A stretch of DNA of 64,000 nt from Zoogloea sp. (lineage in GTDB: Bacteria > Pseudomonadota > Gammaproteobacteria > Burkholderiales > Rhodocyclaceae). A model generated the notes under the pieces. The model was given only the letters and a program-made list of their open reading frames with translations, was not told where the DNA came from and did no database searches. A program made the position numbers and the translations under genes. Positions 27,384 through 36,927 of this stretch are shown one piece after another. Position 1 is the first letter of the stretch, and every line of letters starts with the position of its first letter. The stretch is from NCBI RefSeq assembly GCF_023150065.1, contig NZ_JAKLLN010000014.1, forward strand, positions 1 to 64,000, written 5' to 3'.

Positions 27384-29594
27384 ATGTTCATCCCCTGGAA
27401 AGGGCAGCCCTTCCTGCCGGAGGGGAACCGGCGCGCATCAGCCGAAGCTCTTGTCCGCATCCTGGTCATCGACGATGAACCGTCCCTGGCACGCTCCATC
27501 ACCGCGCTCCTTCAAAGCGACGACCGGCTGATCGAAGCATGCGGATCGGTCGCAGGGGCGCTGGCACGCCTCAACACCGCCGCCTATGATCTGATCGTGC
27601 TCGATTTCCGCCTGCCCGACGCCTCGGGCCTGGCGGTGATGGACTGGCTACTCAGCCACGACCGGCGTGAGTCCGTGATCATGATCAGCGCCGAGCAGTC
27701 GATGGACGCCGCCGTGGGTGCCCTGCGCCGGGGCGCCGCCGACTTTCTCCTCAAGCCTTACAGTGCCGAGCAACTGCGCCGCTCCGTCAGCACCGTGCTC
27801 GCCAAGCGCCAGCAGGAACGCAGCAGGCGACAGGTCCACCAGCGCCTGGAGTCCTCCGAGCAGATGCACCGCTATCTGGTCGAGAACTCCCTCGACCTGA
27901 TCTACACGCTCGACGCCGACGGCCGCTTCAGCTACCTCAACCAGCGCATCGAGTCCCTGCTCGGCCACCCCCGCAGCGCCCTTCTCGGCAAGCACTTCTC
28001 CGAGATCGTCCATCCCGAGGACCTGGAGCGCGCCCGCTTCTCCTTCAACGAGCGCCGCACCGGCCCGCGGGCCACCAGCAACCTCGCCCTGCGCCTCACC
28101 CGCAACCCCTTTGGCGAGACGGAGAGTGAGGAGCACGGCCCGGTCACCATCGTCCTCAACGCCATGGGGATCTACAACCGCACCGACTCTCGCGCCCCCA
28201 TCCACTACGCCGGCACCTATGGAGCCGCCCGCAGCCTCCCCGGCTACCGGGCCAGCGAGCAGAACGGTGGCTACCAGACCTACCACGACCCGCTCACCCA
28301 GCTCCCCAACCGCGATCTGTTCCGTGACCGGCTGAACCTCTCCATCGCCCAGGCCAAGCGGCGCAAGACCCATATCGCCGTACTTTTCATCGACATGGAC
28401 CGCTTCAAGCTGGTCAATGACACCTACAGCGTCGGTGACGGTGACGCCCTGCTGCGGGCAGTGGCCCTGCGCCTGCGCCAGAGCCTGCGCAAGGGCGACA
28501 CCTTGACCCGGCACGGCAGTGACGAATTCCTGATCCTGCTGCCGGACATCGGCACCCGGGGCGACGCCCAGGCCATCGCCGAGAAGGTCCTGTACGCCTT
28601 CCGCGCACCATTCCAGATTGCCGATGGCGAATTCACCGCCACCATCAGCATGGGCGTGGCCCTGCACCCGGAAGACGGCAACAGCGCCGAAGACCTCATC
28701 CAGCATGCCAGCATCGCCATGCACCAGGTCAAGGGCAACGGCGGCAACGCCTGCGGCTTCTTCTCCCCCGAGATGCACGCCAACTACCGGGCGCGCACCT
28801 CCCTCGAGAAGGAGCTGCGCCTGGCCCTCTCCCGCAACGAGCTGGAAGTGCATTACCAGCCGCTGATCAGCCTGTCCCGCAGCAGCATCACCGGCATGGA
28901 AGCCCTGGTGCGCTGGCGCCATCCGGTACATGGCATGGTCGCGCCATCCCGCTTCATCCAGATGGCCGAGGAAGCCGGGATCATCCACGAGATCACCCGC
29001 TGGGTCCTCGACACCGCCTGCGCCCAGTTATCCTCCTGGCGTCATCGCTATCCGGAGCTGCGCCTGTCCACCAACCTGTCGTCCCGGGACTTCGACCACA
29101 CCGATCTCAACAGTACGGTATCCCGTGTGCTGACCCGCCACGGCCTGCCGGCCGACAGTCTCGAACTGGAGATCACGGAGAGGCTGCTCCTCGAGGACAG
29201 CGACAAGGTGTCCCTGCGCATGCAAAGCCTGCGGGAGCTCGGCATCGGCATCGCCATTGACGACTTCGGTACGGGCTACTCGTCCCTCGCCTACCTTCAG
29301 CGCTGCGGAGTGACCCGCCTCAAGATCGACCGGAGCTTCGTCAAGAACATCAAGACCACCGAGGATCACCCCATCGTCAGCGCCATCGCCGGCATCGCCC
29401 GCGGGTTCGACATCCGCCTCGCCGCCGAAGGCGTGGAGCGCGACGAGCAGATGAATGCCCTGGAAATCCTGGGCTGCGACGAGATGCAGGGCTTCCTGTT
29501 TTCGCGGCCGGTGAATGTGGACGAAGCCACCCGCATCCTGCAGGAATTCCGTCTTCCGGGCCTCACCTTGCCCGAGGCGGATGTCGCCCCCTGA
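27384..29594 (+). CDS. Response regulator with PAS, GGDEF (degenerate GSDEF) and EAL domains
   Basis: REC ILVIDDEPSLARS; PAS LIYTLDADGRFSYLNQRIESLLG; RHGSDEFLILLPD; ITGMEALVRWRHP; DDFGTGYSSLAYL. Confidence 0.93.
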   Translation: MFIPWKGQPFLPEGNRRASAEALVRILVIDDEPSLARSITALLQSDDRLIEACGSVAGALARLNTAAYDLIVLDFRLPDASGLAVMDWLLSHDRRESVIMISAEQSMDAAVGALRRGAADFLLKPYSAEQLRRSVSTVLAKRQQERSRRQVHQRLESSEQMHRYLVENSLDLIYTLDADGRFSYLNQRIESLLGHPRSALLGKHFSEIVHPEDLERARFSFNERRTGPRATSNLALRLTRNPFGETESEEHGPVTIVLNAMGIYNRTDSRAPIHYAGTYGAARSLPGYRASEQNGGYQTYHDPLTQLPNRDLFRDRLNLSIAQAKRRKTHIAVLFIDMDRFKLVNDTYSVGDGDALLRAVALRLRQSLRKGDTLTRHGSDEFLILLPDIGTRGDAQAIAEKVLYAFRAPFQIADGEFTATISMGVALHPEDGNSAEDLIQHASIAMHQVKGNGGNACGFFSPEMHANYRARTSLEKELRLALSRNELEVHYQPLISLSRSSITGMEALVRWRHPVHGMVAPSRFIQMAEEAGIIHEITRWVLDTACAQLSSWRHRYPELRLSTNLSSRDFDHTDLNSTVSRVLTRHGLPADSLELEITERLLLEDSDKVSLRMQSLRELGIGIAIDDFGTGYSSLAYLQRCGVTRLKIDRSFVKNIKTTEDHPIVSAIAGIARGFDIRLAAEGVERDEQMNALEILGCDEMQGFLFSRPVNVDEATRILQEFRLPGLTLPEADVAP

Positions 29595-29670
29595 GCCGTC
29601 CGGCGCCACCAACAACCGTCACACTTCAGCGCTAGATTGGGAGCCCAGTCGAATCCAACTGGAGATCGCC

Positions 29671-29892
29671 ATGGGAATCTTCCGACTCGTCCTGGCCCAC
29701 CCCCAACAACCGGAAACGCCGCGCCTGGTTGCCGAGCATCTCGACCCGGCCTTGCTGAAGCAACGCGGCTACGAAATCGCCAGAAATCTGGGAGACCAGG
29801 CCGCCATCTGGGCCGCCGCGCCGGGCGGACAGCAGGCGGTGCTGGCCCTGCGTTGCCGCACCGGCCACGCCTTGGTCATCATGACCGCCTGA
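29671..29892 (+). CDS. Hypothetical small protein (73 aa)
   Basis: ATG start after purine-rich stretch; MGIFRLVLAHPQQPETPRLVAEHLDPALLKQRGYEIARNLGDQAAIWAAAPGGQQAVLALRCRTGHALVIMTA. Confidence 0.5.
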   Translation: MGIFRLVLAHPQQPETPRLVAEHLDPALLKQRGYEIARNLGDQAAIWAAAPGGQQAVLALRCRTGHALVIMTA

Positions 29893-29912
29893 GGTTTCGG
29901 CTACGCAGGGGC

Positions 29913-30830
29913 TCAACGCCCCAGCGGCAGCAGCACCCCCACATCGACCCCCTTCTCGCGCAGGCGCGCCTGGGCCGCAAGGGCATCCTTGCGATCCGCA
30001 AAGGGCCCGACGATCAGGCGGGTCTCGATCTGTGAGGGAACACCGGCCTGGGCGAGTCGTGCCTTGAGTTCTTCAGCCGATGCCACGCTGGAGAAGAACC
30101 CGAACTGCAGGACATAACCCCGCCCCGTCTCGGCCGGCACGGACGCCTGGGGCTGCGACTGGGGGGCAGCCGGCTTTTGCGCGACCGCCGGAGCAGCCAC
30201 CGCGGCGACCTGGGGTACCGACGGCGGTACGGGTGCAGCAAGCGCCGGAGGGCGGACCGAAGGCACCGCAGGCGCAGCCACCGGCGCCGCTACGCCCGCT
30301 TGGTTGGATGAACGTGGGGCCGGCGCCACCGGTGCGGTCGGCATCGCCTGCGCCGTCGCAGCCGGCTTCACCGGGGTCGCCTCGCGGGCGGGCGCCCTGG
30401 GTGTTGCAGCCTCCCCATGCGACGGGGCCGCGGCAGCCGGCCGCGCCTGCGGCCGGGTAGTTTCCACCAATCGATCCGACTTGTCGGCAGCGGGCCCAGC
30501 CTCGCTGTCCGGCAGACTCGGCGGCGCCGAGCCCTCGGGGGCCAGAGCCGGCGGAGCCTCACCCGCCACAGCGGCCTCACCGCCGGCCCGGACCACATCG
30601 GGCGGCGCATCGCGCCCGGCTTCCGGAGTGATCTGGGCAGGGGCAATGGGTCTCGTAGGCAGGGCGACCTCTTCAGGCTGAGGCGGCCGCGACAGGTGGT
30701 CGAACAGGGCCAGCCCACCCAGCAGCAGGGCGATCAGGCCTCCCGCCACCCCCGCCCGAATCAACAACTGGCGGCGGGCTTCATCCTCACCGGTCGCATC
30801 CTGCTCGGGTGTCCTGGTGTGTTCGCTCAT
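29913..30830 (-). CDS. SPOR domain-containing membrane protein
   Basis: TM segment AGVAGGLIALLLGGLALFDHL, Ala/Pro linker, C-terminal GYVLQFGFFSSVASAEELKARLAQAGVPSQIETRLIVGPFADRKDALAAQARLREKGVD. Confidence 0.88.
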   Translation of the reverse strand: MSEHTRTPEQDATGEDEARRQLLIRAGVAGGLIALLLGGLALFDHLSRPPQPEEVALPTRPIAPAQITPEAGRDAPPDVVRAGGEAAVAGEAPPALAPEGSAPPSLPDSEAGPAADKSDRLVETTRPQARPAAAAPSHGEAATPRAPAREATPVKPAATAQAMPTAPVAPAPRSSNQAGVAAPVAAPAVPSVRPPALAAPVPPSVPQVAAVAAPAVAQKPAAPQSQPQASVPAETGRGYVLQFGFFSSVASAEELKARLAQAGVPSQIETRLIVGPFADRKDALAAQARLREKGVDVGVLLPLGR

Positions 30831-31363
30831 CGGCCCTCCTCCGCCCGTGCCAGGGCACAGACCAGCTCCGCCTCTGCCACGGAAATACCGCAATGCTCGG
30901 CAATCCGTGCCGCGTCTATCCCCCTGCCCGCCAGCAGCATGGCTTCGGAATGCTGCGGTGACACCGGTCGGGCGTACTGCACCGGCTCCCGGGCGGTCTG
31001 CTGGGCGTCCTTCAGCTCGTCCCGAAGTTCGTCCACATCACGGCGGGTGGCGGCCAGCTCACGCCGCAGGAAATCGCTCTCGGTACGCAGTTGAGCCACG
31101 TCCCGGCGCAGCTGCTGGATCTCGAGTTCGTTGAGGAGATCCCGCGACACGGCCTCTTCCTCAGGGCTGGGAGGCGGAACGGGCTGGGGCTCCGGCGCGG
31201 CTGCGGCGGGCTCATCGACCAGCAGGGTATTCGGGGCTCCGGGCTTTTCGCCGGAGTCGGCAGGCTTCCGCGGGCTGGCCAGACGGAAGAGGATCACCGC
31301 AAGGTAGAGGACGAGTACGGCAACCAGTGCCCACACCCCCTCGTGCACGCCAATGTCAATCAC
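30827..31363 (-). CDS. DUF2802-like protein (N-terminal TM, coiled coil, C-terminal HTH-like region)
   Basis: C-terminal SEAMLLAGRGIDAARIAEHCGISVAEAELVCALAR; overlaps the SPOR gene start. Confidence 0.78.
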   Translation of the reverse strand: MIDIGVHEGVWALVAVLVLYLAVILFRLASPRKPADSGEKPGAPNTLLVDEPAAAAPEPQPVPPPSPEEEAVSRDLLNELEIQQLRRDVAQLRTESDFLRRELAATRRDVDELRDELKDAQQTAREPVQYARPVSPQHSEAMLLAGRGIDAARIAEHCGISVAEAELVCALARAEEGR

Positions 31364-31522
31364 TGCGCAAGCTCCCCGGCGGCCGTGCTGCGGCGGCGTG
31401 ACTCAAACCCTTTGCTGACGATGATGATTCCCCTGGTGGCTGGCGTTCAATTGACGCTGCGATAATAGCCGTGCGCCACTCCACCGACAATGCGGCACCC
31501 CGCCAGGCCGCGCCTTTTCGTC

Positions 31523-32272
31523 ATGTTCATACTCAAAAAGATCCTTGCAGGCCTGATTCTTCCCCCCCTGGGGCCGCTGATCCTCATTGCCCTGGGCCTT
31601 CTCCTGGGCATCCGGCGTCCCCGGGCCGGGCGCATCGTCGCTGCGCTGGGGCTGCTCGCGGCGCTGGCCCTGTGCACACCCGTCACCGTCAAACTATTGC
31701 TCGAAGGGCTCGAGAACGCCCCCCCGGTGGACGAGCAAGCCCTTGCCAAAGCCGACGCCATCGTGATTCTGGCAGGTGGCAGGCGGAGCTACGCGCCGGA
31801 GTTCGACGGCGAGACGGTGAACGCCCTGAGCCTCGAACGCATCCGCTACGGCGCCCGCCTGGCCCGTCAGACCGGGCTGCCGGTGATGGTGACCGGCGGT
31901 GCCCCGAAGGGCGGCACTGCCGAGGGCGAGCTGATGAAAACGAGCCTGGAAGAGGACTTCGGCATCACCCCGCGCTGGGTCGAATCCCGCTCCCGGGATA
32001 CCCGGGAGAACGCCGAATACTGTGCCGCGGTAATGCTGCCCGGCGGGCACCGACGCATCGTCCTGGTAACCCATGCCGCCCACATGCGGCGCTCGGTCGA
32101 AGCCTTCGAGGCCGCAGGCTTCAGTGTGGTGCCGGCCCCCACAGCCCACCTGCTCAACCGCAATCCCGACGACAGCGCCATCCCCTCCCTTCCGGGGATG
32201 AGCAGCGCCTATGCCGGCTGGTACGCCAGCCACGAATGGCTCGGCCTGCTGGCCTATCGGCTCAGCCGTTGA
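31523..32272 (+). CDS. YdcF family (DUF218) protein
   Basis: AIVILAGGRRSYAPEF; ESRSRDTRENAEYCAAVM; IVLVTHAAHMRRSVEAFEAAGFSV. Confidence 0.88.
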   Translation: MFILKKILAGLILPPLGPLILIALGLLLGIRRPRAGRIVAALGLLAALALCTPVTVKLLLEGLENAPPVDEQALAKADAIVILAGGRRSYAPEFDGETVNALSLERIRYGARLARQTGLPVMVTGGAPKGGTAEGELMKTSLEEDFGITPRWVESRSRDTRENAEYCAAVMLPGGHRRIVLVTHAAHMRRSVEAFEAAGFSVVPAPTAHLLNRNPDDSAIPSLPGMSSAYAGWYASHEWLGLLAYRLSR

Positions 32273-33080
32273 AGCGGGCCTTGCGCTTGCCAAGGAAGGC
32301 GTTGATGCCCTCGTCGAAATCCGGCCGGGCGGAACACCGGGCAAAAGCCTCGGCCTCCAGCTGCAGCTGGGCGCCCAGCGACTGATCCGGTGACGCATTG
32401 AGCAGGTGCTTGATCTCACCGTAGCAGCGGCCCGGCCCGCGCCGGATGCGCGCCACCAGATCGGCCACAGCAGCATCGAGCTCGGCCGCGGGCACCACCC
32501 GATTCACCACGCCCAGGCGCTGGGCCTCGGCAGCGTCGAAGCGGTCGGCCAGCATAAGCAGCTCGAAGGCCCTGCGTCGCCCTAGAACCCGGGGCAGCAG
32601 CCACGACACACCCCCGTCGCCAGACAGGGCAATGCTGGAATAGGCCGTGGTGAAATAGGCAGTGTCGGTGGCCACCGCCATGTCGCAACCCAGCACCAGG
32701 GACATCCCGAAACCCGCGCAGGCCCCCTGAACCCGGGCAATCACCGGCACCGGCAGGCCCTGCAGGGCCTCCACACTGGGATTGATGTACTGCTCGATCA
32801 TGGCCCGGAACGTGGCCAGGCGGCTCTCGGGCGACAGGTGCAGGTGGGCGGCAAAATCCTTGAGGTCGCCCCCGGCCATGAAGTGATCGCCGGCGCCCTC
32901 CACCACCACGACCCGCAGGTCATCCCGGTGGGCCAGCCGGGCGGTGGCTTCCGCCAGGGCTTTCATCATGTCCACCGACAGGGCGTTGAGGGCCGCCGGG
33001 CGGTTGAGGGTCAGGGTCGCGACGCCGTCGGTGACGTCAAGCAGGACGGGGGAAGTCATGGGGGATTCCTTCTCGTTCAA
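32262..33080 (-). CDS. Enoyl-CoA hydratase/isomerase family protein
   Basis: VATLTLNRPAALNALSVDMM; GDHFMAGGDLKDFA; ACAGFGMSLVLGCDMAVA. Confidence 0.92.
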   Translation of the reverse strand: MNEKESPMTSPVLLDVTDGVATLTLNRPAALNALSVDMMKALAEATARLAHRDDLRVVVVEGAGDHFMAGGDLKDFAAHLHLSPESRLATFRAMIEQYINPSVEALQGLPVPVIARVQGACAGFGMSLVLGCDMAVATDTAYFTTAYSSIALSGDGGVSWLLPRVLGRRRAFELLMLADRFDAAEAQRLGVVNRVVPAAELDAAVADLVARIRRGPGRCYGEIKHLLNASPDQSLGAQLQLEAEAFARCSARPDFDEGINAFLGKRKARFNG

Positions 33081-33140
33081 TATCTCAAGGCAATCCCGTC
33101 ATTTCACCCCTAAGGCCCGCCTGCGGGAAGAGCCCGAACG

Positions 33141-33180
33141 TAAAAAAGCCCATCGTGCGCAGGAAAGCACACGATGGGCT
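33141..33180 (-). terminator. Rho-independent terminator downstream of the thiolase gene
   Basis: Minus strand AGCCCATCGTGTGC-TTTCCTG-CGCACGATGGGCTTTTTTACG. Confidence 0.85.
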
Positions 33181-33199
33181 GGAGCGGACACGAGGCCGT

Positions 33200-34396
33200 T
33201 CAGAGGCGCTCGAACACCCCCGCCGCCCCCATGCCCGTGCCGATGCACATGGAGATCAGGCCGTAGCGGGCCTGGGTGCGCTGGAAGGCGCTCATCAGGG
33301 TCGCCGCGCGGATCACGCCGGTGGCACCAAGAGGATGCCCGAGGGCGATCGCACCGCCCTGGGGATTGACCTTGGCCGGATCGAGGCCCAGCTGCTTCAT
33401 CACCGCGATGGCCTGGGCTGCGAAGGCTTCATTGAGTTCGATCCAGTCCAGGGCATCCTGGCCTATGCCGGCCGCCTTGAGTGCCCGGGGGATCGCCTCC
33501 ACCGGGCCGATGCCCATGATCTCGGGCGGCACGCCGGCTACCGAGTAGCTGCAGAAGCGGGCGATCGGGGTCACGCCGTAGCGCTTCACCGCGGCTTCGG
33601 ACATCAGCAGCACCGCGCCGGCACCATCCGACATCTGCGAGCTGTTGCCCGCCGTCACCGAACCCCGGGCAGCAAACACCGGCTTGAGCTTGCCCAGGCT
33701 CTGCAGCGTGGCGTCGCCCCGCGGGCCTTCATCGGTATCGCAGACACGCTCGCTGACGCGCACCGTACCGCCCTCGCCGGGCACGTGGGTACGCACGGTG
33801 TAGGGCGTGATCTCGTCGCGGAAGGCCCCGGCTGCGATGGCTGCCGCGGCGCGCTGGTTGGACTGCACCGCAAAGGCGTCCTGCTCCTCGCGGCTCACCT
33901 GCCACTGCTGGGCCACCTTCTCGGCGGTCAGGCCCATGCCGAAGGCGATGCCCAGGTTCTGGTCCTTCTCGAAGATGGCCGGGTTGAGGGAGATCTTGTT
34001 GCCCATGATCTGGGGCATCACGCTCATGCTCTCGGTGCCGGCGGCGATCATCACGTCGGCCTCACCCAGGCGGATGCGCGCCGCCGCGTCGGCCACGGCC
34101 TGCAGGCCCGATGAGCAGAAGCGGTTGATGGTGATGCCCGGCACGGTGTTGGGCAGACCGGCCAGCAGCACGCCGATGCGCGCCACGTTCATGCCCTGCT
34201 CCGCCTCGGGCATGGCACAGCCCACGACCACGTCGGCGATGTCGGTAGCGTCCAGCCCCGGCACCTTGTTCACCACCGCCCGCAGCACGTGGGCCAGCAT
34301 GTCGTCGGGGCGCACGTTGCGGAACATGCCGTTGCGCTTGGCCACCGGGGTGCGCGTGGCGGCGACGATGTAGGCTTCCTGAATCTGTTTGCTCAT
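33200..34396 (-). CDS. fadA: Acetyl-CoA C-acyltransferase (thiolase)
   Basis: EAYIVAATRTPVAKRNG; NRFCSSGLQAVADAA; NPQGGAIALGHPLGATG. Confidence 0.92.
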   Translation of the reverse strand: MSKQIQEAYIVAATRTPVAKRNGMFRNVRPDDMLAHVLRAVVNKVPGLDATDIADVVVGCAMPEAEQGMNVARIGVLLAGLPNTVPGITINRFCSSGLQAVADAAARIRLGEADVMIAAGTESMSVMPQIMGNKISLNPAIFEKDQNLGIAFGMGLTAEKVAQQWQVSREEQDAFAVQSNQRAAAAIAAGAFRDEITPYTVRTHVPGEGGTVRVSERVCDTDEGPRGDATLQSLGKLKPVFAARGSVTAGNSSQMSDGAGAVLLMSEAAVKRYGVTPIARFCSYSVAGVPPEIMGIGPVEAIPRALKAAGIGQDALDWIELNEAFAAQAIAVMKQLGLDPAKVNPQGGAIALGHPLGATGVIRAATLMSAFQRTQARYGLISMCIGTGMGAAGVFERL

Positions 34397-34412
34397 CTTG
34401 ATCTGTCTCCGT

Positions 34413-36797
34413 TCAGTTGCGCAGGGGCTTGCCGGTTTCGAGCATGTGCACGATGCGCTGCTGGGTCTTCTCGGTCTTCAGCAGGTCCACGAACTGGGCG
34501 CGCTCCACGTCGAGGATCCACTGCTCGGACACCTTCGCATTGGTCTCCACCTCGCCGCCGCACAGGGCGGTGGCGGCGGCCCTGGCCACCCGGTAGTCCC
34601 AGGCGGAGATGAAGCCGCCCTCCTTCATGTTGATCAGCATCATCTCGCAGGTGGCGATGCCGTTCCGCCCCGCCACCGTCACGGCGCGCTGGACCAGGGG
34701 CGGCTGGTAGCCCGCCTCGGCCAGGGCGCGGGCCCGGTGCAGCGCCACATGCAGCAGTTCGCTCGGATTGAAGACGATGTCGTCCGACGCCCTGGCGAAG
34801 CCCAGCTCCACCGCCTGCAGGGCGCTCTTGGAGACGTTGGCCATGGCGATGGTCTGGAACATGTTCTGGATGAAGGGGAAGACGTCGCTCCCCGCCGCCC
34901 GGCTGGCCATGGACGCCGCCTGCAGGGCGAACTCCTTGCAGCCGCCGCCGGCCGGGATCAGGCCCACGCCGGCCTCCACCAGGCCAACGTAGCTCTCCAG
35001 GGCCAGCACCCGGTGGGTGGCGTGCATCACGAACTCACAGCCACCGCCCAGGGCCATGCCCTGCACGGCAGCCACCGTCGGCACCATGGCGTGCTTGAGG
35101 GCCATGGACGCCTGCTGGAACTTGGCCACGGTCTTTTCGAGCATGTCGAACTGGCCCGCCTTGCAGGCCTCGGCCACCTGGGCCAGGTTGGCACCCACGG
35201 CAAAGGGTGCCTCGTGCCAGATTACCAGACCGTCCAGGTCGCGTTCGGCCCGGGCCACGGCTTCGAGCACGCCGTCCAGCACCTCGTCGCCGATGGCGTG
35301 CATCTTGGACTTGAAGGACAGGATGCCGATGCGGGCATCCTTCGCCGGCAGGTTCCACAGGCGCACGCCGTCGTTTTCCCACAGGGTGGTGCCCATGTCC
35401 CGGGCCGCCTCGCCGAGCACCTGCTCGGGGTAGAGCTGGCGGCCATACACCGGCAGGGTGGAACGGGGCTTGAGGGCGGCGTCGGTGGCGCTCCAGGAGC
35501 CCTCCGGCGCATGCACACCCTGGCGCCCGTCAAACACCCAGGCGGGCAGCGCTGCGGCAATCATGGCCTCACCAGCCTGGATGTCGGCCTGCACGGCGGC
35601 GGCGATCGCCTGCCAGCCGGCGGCCTGCCAGGTCTCGAAGGGGCCCATGGCCCAGCCGAAACCCCAGCGCATCGCAAAGTCCACGTCCCGGGCGTTGTCG
35701 GCGATGTCGGCCAGGTGGAAGGCGCAGTAATGGAAGACGTCGCGGAAGATGGCCCACAGGAAGCGGGCCTGGGGGTGGCTGCTGGCGCGCAGCTGGGCAA
35801 ACTTCTCGGCCGGGTTGCGGTTCTTCAGGATGGCCAGCACCTCGGGCGCCACTTCGCCGGCGCTGGGGCGGTAGTCCTGTTTGGCCACGTCGAGCACGAC
35901 GATGGCCTTGCCGTCCTTGCGGAAGATGCCGCCCTTGGTCTTTTGCCCCAGCACGCCCTTGGCGATCAGGGCGGTGAGCCACTCGGGGCTCTGGTAGAAG
36001 GCATGCCAGGGGTCGCCCGGCAGGGTCGCCTGCATGGTGCCGATCACATGGGCCAGGGTGTCGAGGCCCACCACGTCGGCGGTGCGATAGGTGGCGCTCT
36101 TGGGCCGGCCGATCAGCGGGCCGGTGAGGGCATCCACCTCGTCGAAGCCCAGGCCCAGGCGGGCGGTGTGGTGCATCACCGCAAGGATCGAGAACACCCC
36201 CACCCGGTTGGCGACGAAGTTGGGGGTGTCCTTGGCGCGGACGATGCTCTTGCCCAGCCGGGTGGTGAGCCAGGCCTCCAGTGCGTCCAGGGTGGCCGGA
36301 TCGGTTGTGCGGGTGGCAATCAGCTCCACCAGCGCCATGTAGCGCGGCGGGTTGAAGAAGTGGATGCCGCAGAAGCGGGCGCGGGCCTCGGCCGGCATGC
36401 CTTCCGACAGGCTGTTGATGGACAGGCCCGAGGTGTTGGACGCAAAGATCGCGTCAGCCCGCAGATAGGGCGCAACCTTGGCGTAGAGGTCCAGCTTCCA
36501 CTCCATCTTCTCGGCGATGGCCTCGATGATGAGGTCGCAGTCGCGGAGCTTCTCCAGGTCGCTGCCGTAGTTGGCCACGTCGATGAACTGGGCCCGGTCG
36601 CGGGTGGCCAGGGGGGCCGGTTCGAGTTTCTTCAGCCCATCCACGGCCTTGCTGGCGATGGCGTTGGCGGGGCCTTCCTTGGCCGGAAGGTCGAAGAGGA
36701 TGACCGGCACGCCAGCGTTGGCGCAATGGGCCGCGATCTGCGCCCCCATCACGCCGGCACCCAGCACGGCCACCTTGCGAATGATCAGTCTGCTCAC
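34413..36797 (-). CDS. 3-hydroxyacyl-CoA dehydrogenase/enoyl-CoA hydratase (FadB-type fusion)
   Basis: VAVLGAGVMGAQIAAHCANAGVPVILFDL; FCGIHFFNPPRYMALVELI; C-terminal crotonase-like domain. Confidence 0.92.
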   Translation of the reverse strand: MSRLIIRKVAVLGAGVMGAQIAAHCANAGVPVILFDLPAKEGPANAIASKAVDGLKKLEPAPLATRDRAQFIDVANYGSDLEKLRDCDLIIEAIAEKMEWKLDLYAKVAPYLRADAIFASNTSGLSINSLSEGMPAEARARFCGIHFFNPPRYMALVELIATRTTDPATLDALEAWLTTRLGKSIVRAKDTPNFVANRVGVFSILAVMHHTARLGLGFDEVDALTGPLIGRPKSATYRTADVVGLDTLAHVIGTMQATLPGDPWHAFYQSPEWLTALIAKGVLGQKTKGGIFRKDGKAIVVLDVAKQDYRPSAGEVAPEVLAILKNRNPAEKFAQLRASSHPQARFLWAIFRDVFHYCAFHLADIADNARDVDFAMRWGFGWAMGPFETWQAAGWQAIAAAVQADIQAGEAMIAAALPAWVFDGRQGVHAPEGSWSATDAALKPRSTLPVYGRQLYPEQVLGEAARDMGTTLWENDGVRLWNLPAKDARIGILSFKSKMHAIGDEVLDGVLEAVARAERDLDGLVIWHEAPFAVGANLAQVAEACKAGQFDMLEKTVAKFQQASMALKHAMVPTVAAVQGMALGGGCEFVMHATHRVLALESYVGLVEAGVGLIPAGGGCKEFALQAASMASRAAGSDVFPFIQNMFQTIAMANVSKSALQAVELGFARASDDIVFNPSELLHVALHRARALAEAGYQPPLVQRAVTVAGRNGIATCEMMLINMKEGGFISAWDYRVARAAATALCGGEVETNAKVSEQWILDVERAQFVDLLKTEKTQQRIVHMLETGKPLRN

Positions 36798-36867
36798 ATG
36801 TGCCTCCTTTGACTCGGCCCTGACAGGGCCTTTTTATTGACTACGGACCACGCAACTGCATGGCGGT

Positions 36868-36885
36868 TTTGAACAACTGTTCAAA
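36868..36885. promoter_or_regulatory. Palindromic operator-like site upstream of the fadB-type gene
   Basis: TTTGAACAACTGTTCAAA, 8-bp perfect arms with AC centre. Confidence 0.55.
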
Positions 36886-36927
36886 TCTTAGCGCAATGCT
36901 GCCCATGGATACAACATGGTTTAAAAA

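Noticed and set aside
34389-36812. 807-aa plus-strand ORF opposite the fadB-type gene
   Set aside because: Antisense shadow of a conserved fatty-acid gene; no recognisable domain.
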